NCBI GenBank assembly: GCA_029857855.1
Contig: JAOUGG010000184.1
Coordinates: 1-5,975, forward strand
Direction: 5' to 3'
Source of the DNA: Acidimicrobiia bacterium
GTDB taxonomy: Bacteria > Actinomycetota > Acidimicrobiia > Acidimicrobiales > SZUA-35
DNA length: 5,975 bases
In this document: positions 5,574 to 5,975 of the stretch, in pieces
Layout: each line of letters begins with the position of its first letter
How positions within the stretch are numbered: position 1 is the first letter of the stretch
The notes under the pieces: model-generated
Databases searched by the model: none
What the model saw: only the letters and a program-made list of their open reading frames with translations
Told to the model about the DNA's origin: nothing
Position numbers and translations under genes: made by a program

Positions 5574-5975
5574 CGGTTCGAAGTCGGGCCAGGACCGATC
5601 CTTGTCCGACATGATGCGCGCCGATGCCTCGGGCCAATCGATGGCGAAAGCGGGGTCGTTCCACCGGACGCCGGTGGCGTGATCGGGCTGATAGAAGGTG
5701 TCGATCTGGTAGCTCACGACGGTCTCGTCGGCCAGCGTCTGGAAACCGTGGGCCAGGCCGGGGGCGACGTAGAGCTGCCTCCCACCGACCGGGTCAAGCC
5801 GGAACGCCTCCCACTGCAGGTAGGTGTCGGACTCGGGGCGCAGGTCGAGGATCACGTCGTGAATTGCGCCCTGCTCGCACCGGATGAGCTTCGTCTCCCC
5901 GTAGGGCTCGGATTGGAAGTGCATTCCCCGCAGGGTGTCGGCCTTTGCGTTGTAGGAAATGCTGCTCTGAACGAA
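5559..5975 (-). CDS. rfbC: dTDP-4-dehydrorhamnose 3,5-epimerase (RmlC/RfbC) family protein, N-terminus beyond the window
   Basis: RmlC-type cupins epimerise dTDP-4-keto-6-deoxyglucose at C3 and C5 on the way to dTDP-L-rhamnose and related deoxysugars. The frame stays open from the stop (5559-5561) to the window edge, giving 138 visible residues. The ATG at 5924 is internal, because the preceding codons already match the family (FVQSSISYNAKADTLRG running into MHFQ). With a usual family length near 180, about 40 N-terminal residues are missing. The family's active-site positions are present: the His of RGMHFQ, the APGLAHGFQTL strand, the tyrosines of VVSYQIDTFYQP, RWNDPAFAIDWP, and Asp in the SDKD segment near the end. 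It converges on the DUF4910-type gene and probably belongs to a sugar-nucleotide operon continuing to the right. A paralogue making another 6-deoxysugar (3- or 5-epimerase only) cannot be excluded, so the symbol is tentative. Confidence 0.88.
   Translation of the reverse strand, partial: FVQSSISYNAKADTLRGMHFQSEPYGETKLIRCEQGAIHDVILDLRPESDTYLQWEAFRLDPVGGRQLYVAPGLAHGFQTLADETVVSYQIDTFYQPDHATGVRWNDPAFAIDWPEASARIMSDKDRSWPDFEPASAP

Overview
The window is high-GC bacterial DNA and looks actinobacterial. The signs are a tRNA-Trp–secE–nusG block, a NusG with a long acidic N-terminal extension, a SecE with a basic N-terminal tail and one membrane span, and strong GGAGG-type ribosome sites. The style of SecE and the neighbourhood fit Acidimicrobiia best, but that placement is an inference from gene style, not from a search.

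Layout. Positions 1-3046 are read leftward (minus strand). In transcription order they hold an ECF sigma factor (3046-2474), a zinc-binding membrane anti-sigma factor (2484-2059, overlapping the sigma gene by 11 nt), a stand-alone cyclic-nucleotide-binding-fold protein (2011-1580), tRNA-Trp (1476-1404), secE (1203-895) and nusG (895-5). Positions 3211-5462 are read rightward: an extended-SDR NDP-sugar epimerase/dehydratase and a DUF4910-type aminopeptidase-like protein, joined by a TGATG stop-start overlap. From the right edge, a 5'-truncated RmlC/RfbC-type dTDP-sugar 3,5-epimerase reads leftward (5975-5559), converging on the DUF4910-type gene.

How the genes fit together. secE and nusG supply the Sec translocon subunit and the transcription elongation factor; rplK would be expected just beyond the left edge. 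The sigma/anti-sigma pair is a signal-responsive regulator whose inducing signal is unknown. The cNMP-fold protein behind it may be a third part of that module, and it lacks the usual phosphate-binding arginine. The right half looks like the edge of a surface-polysaccharide or deoxysugar locus. A 164-bp divergent intergenic region (3047-3210), holding a perfect 12-bp palindrome, separates it from the housekeeping/regulatory half.

No CRISPR array, insertion sequence, phage gene or clearly new defence system is visible. The points most worth a second look are the sigma/anti-sigma/cNMP trio, its altered cNMP pocket, the triplicated octamer in front of the cNMP gene, and the palindrome at the start of the sugar operon.
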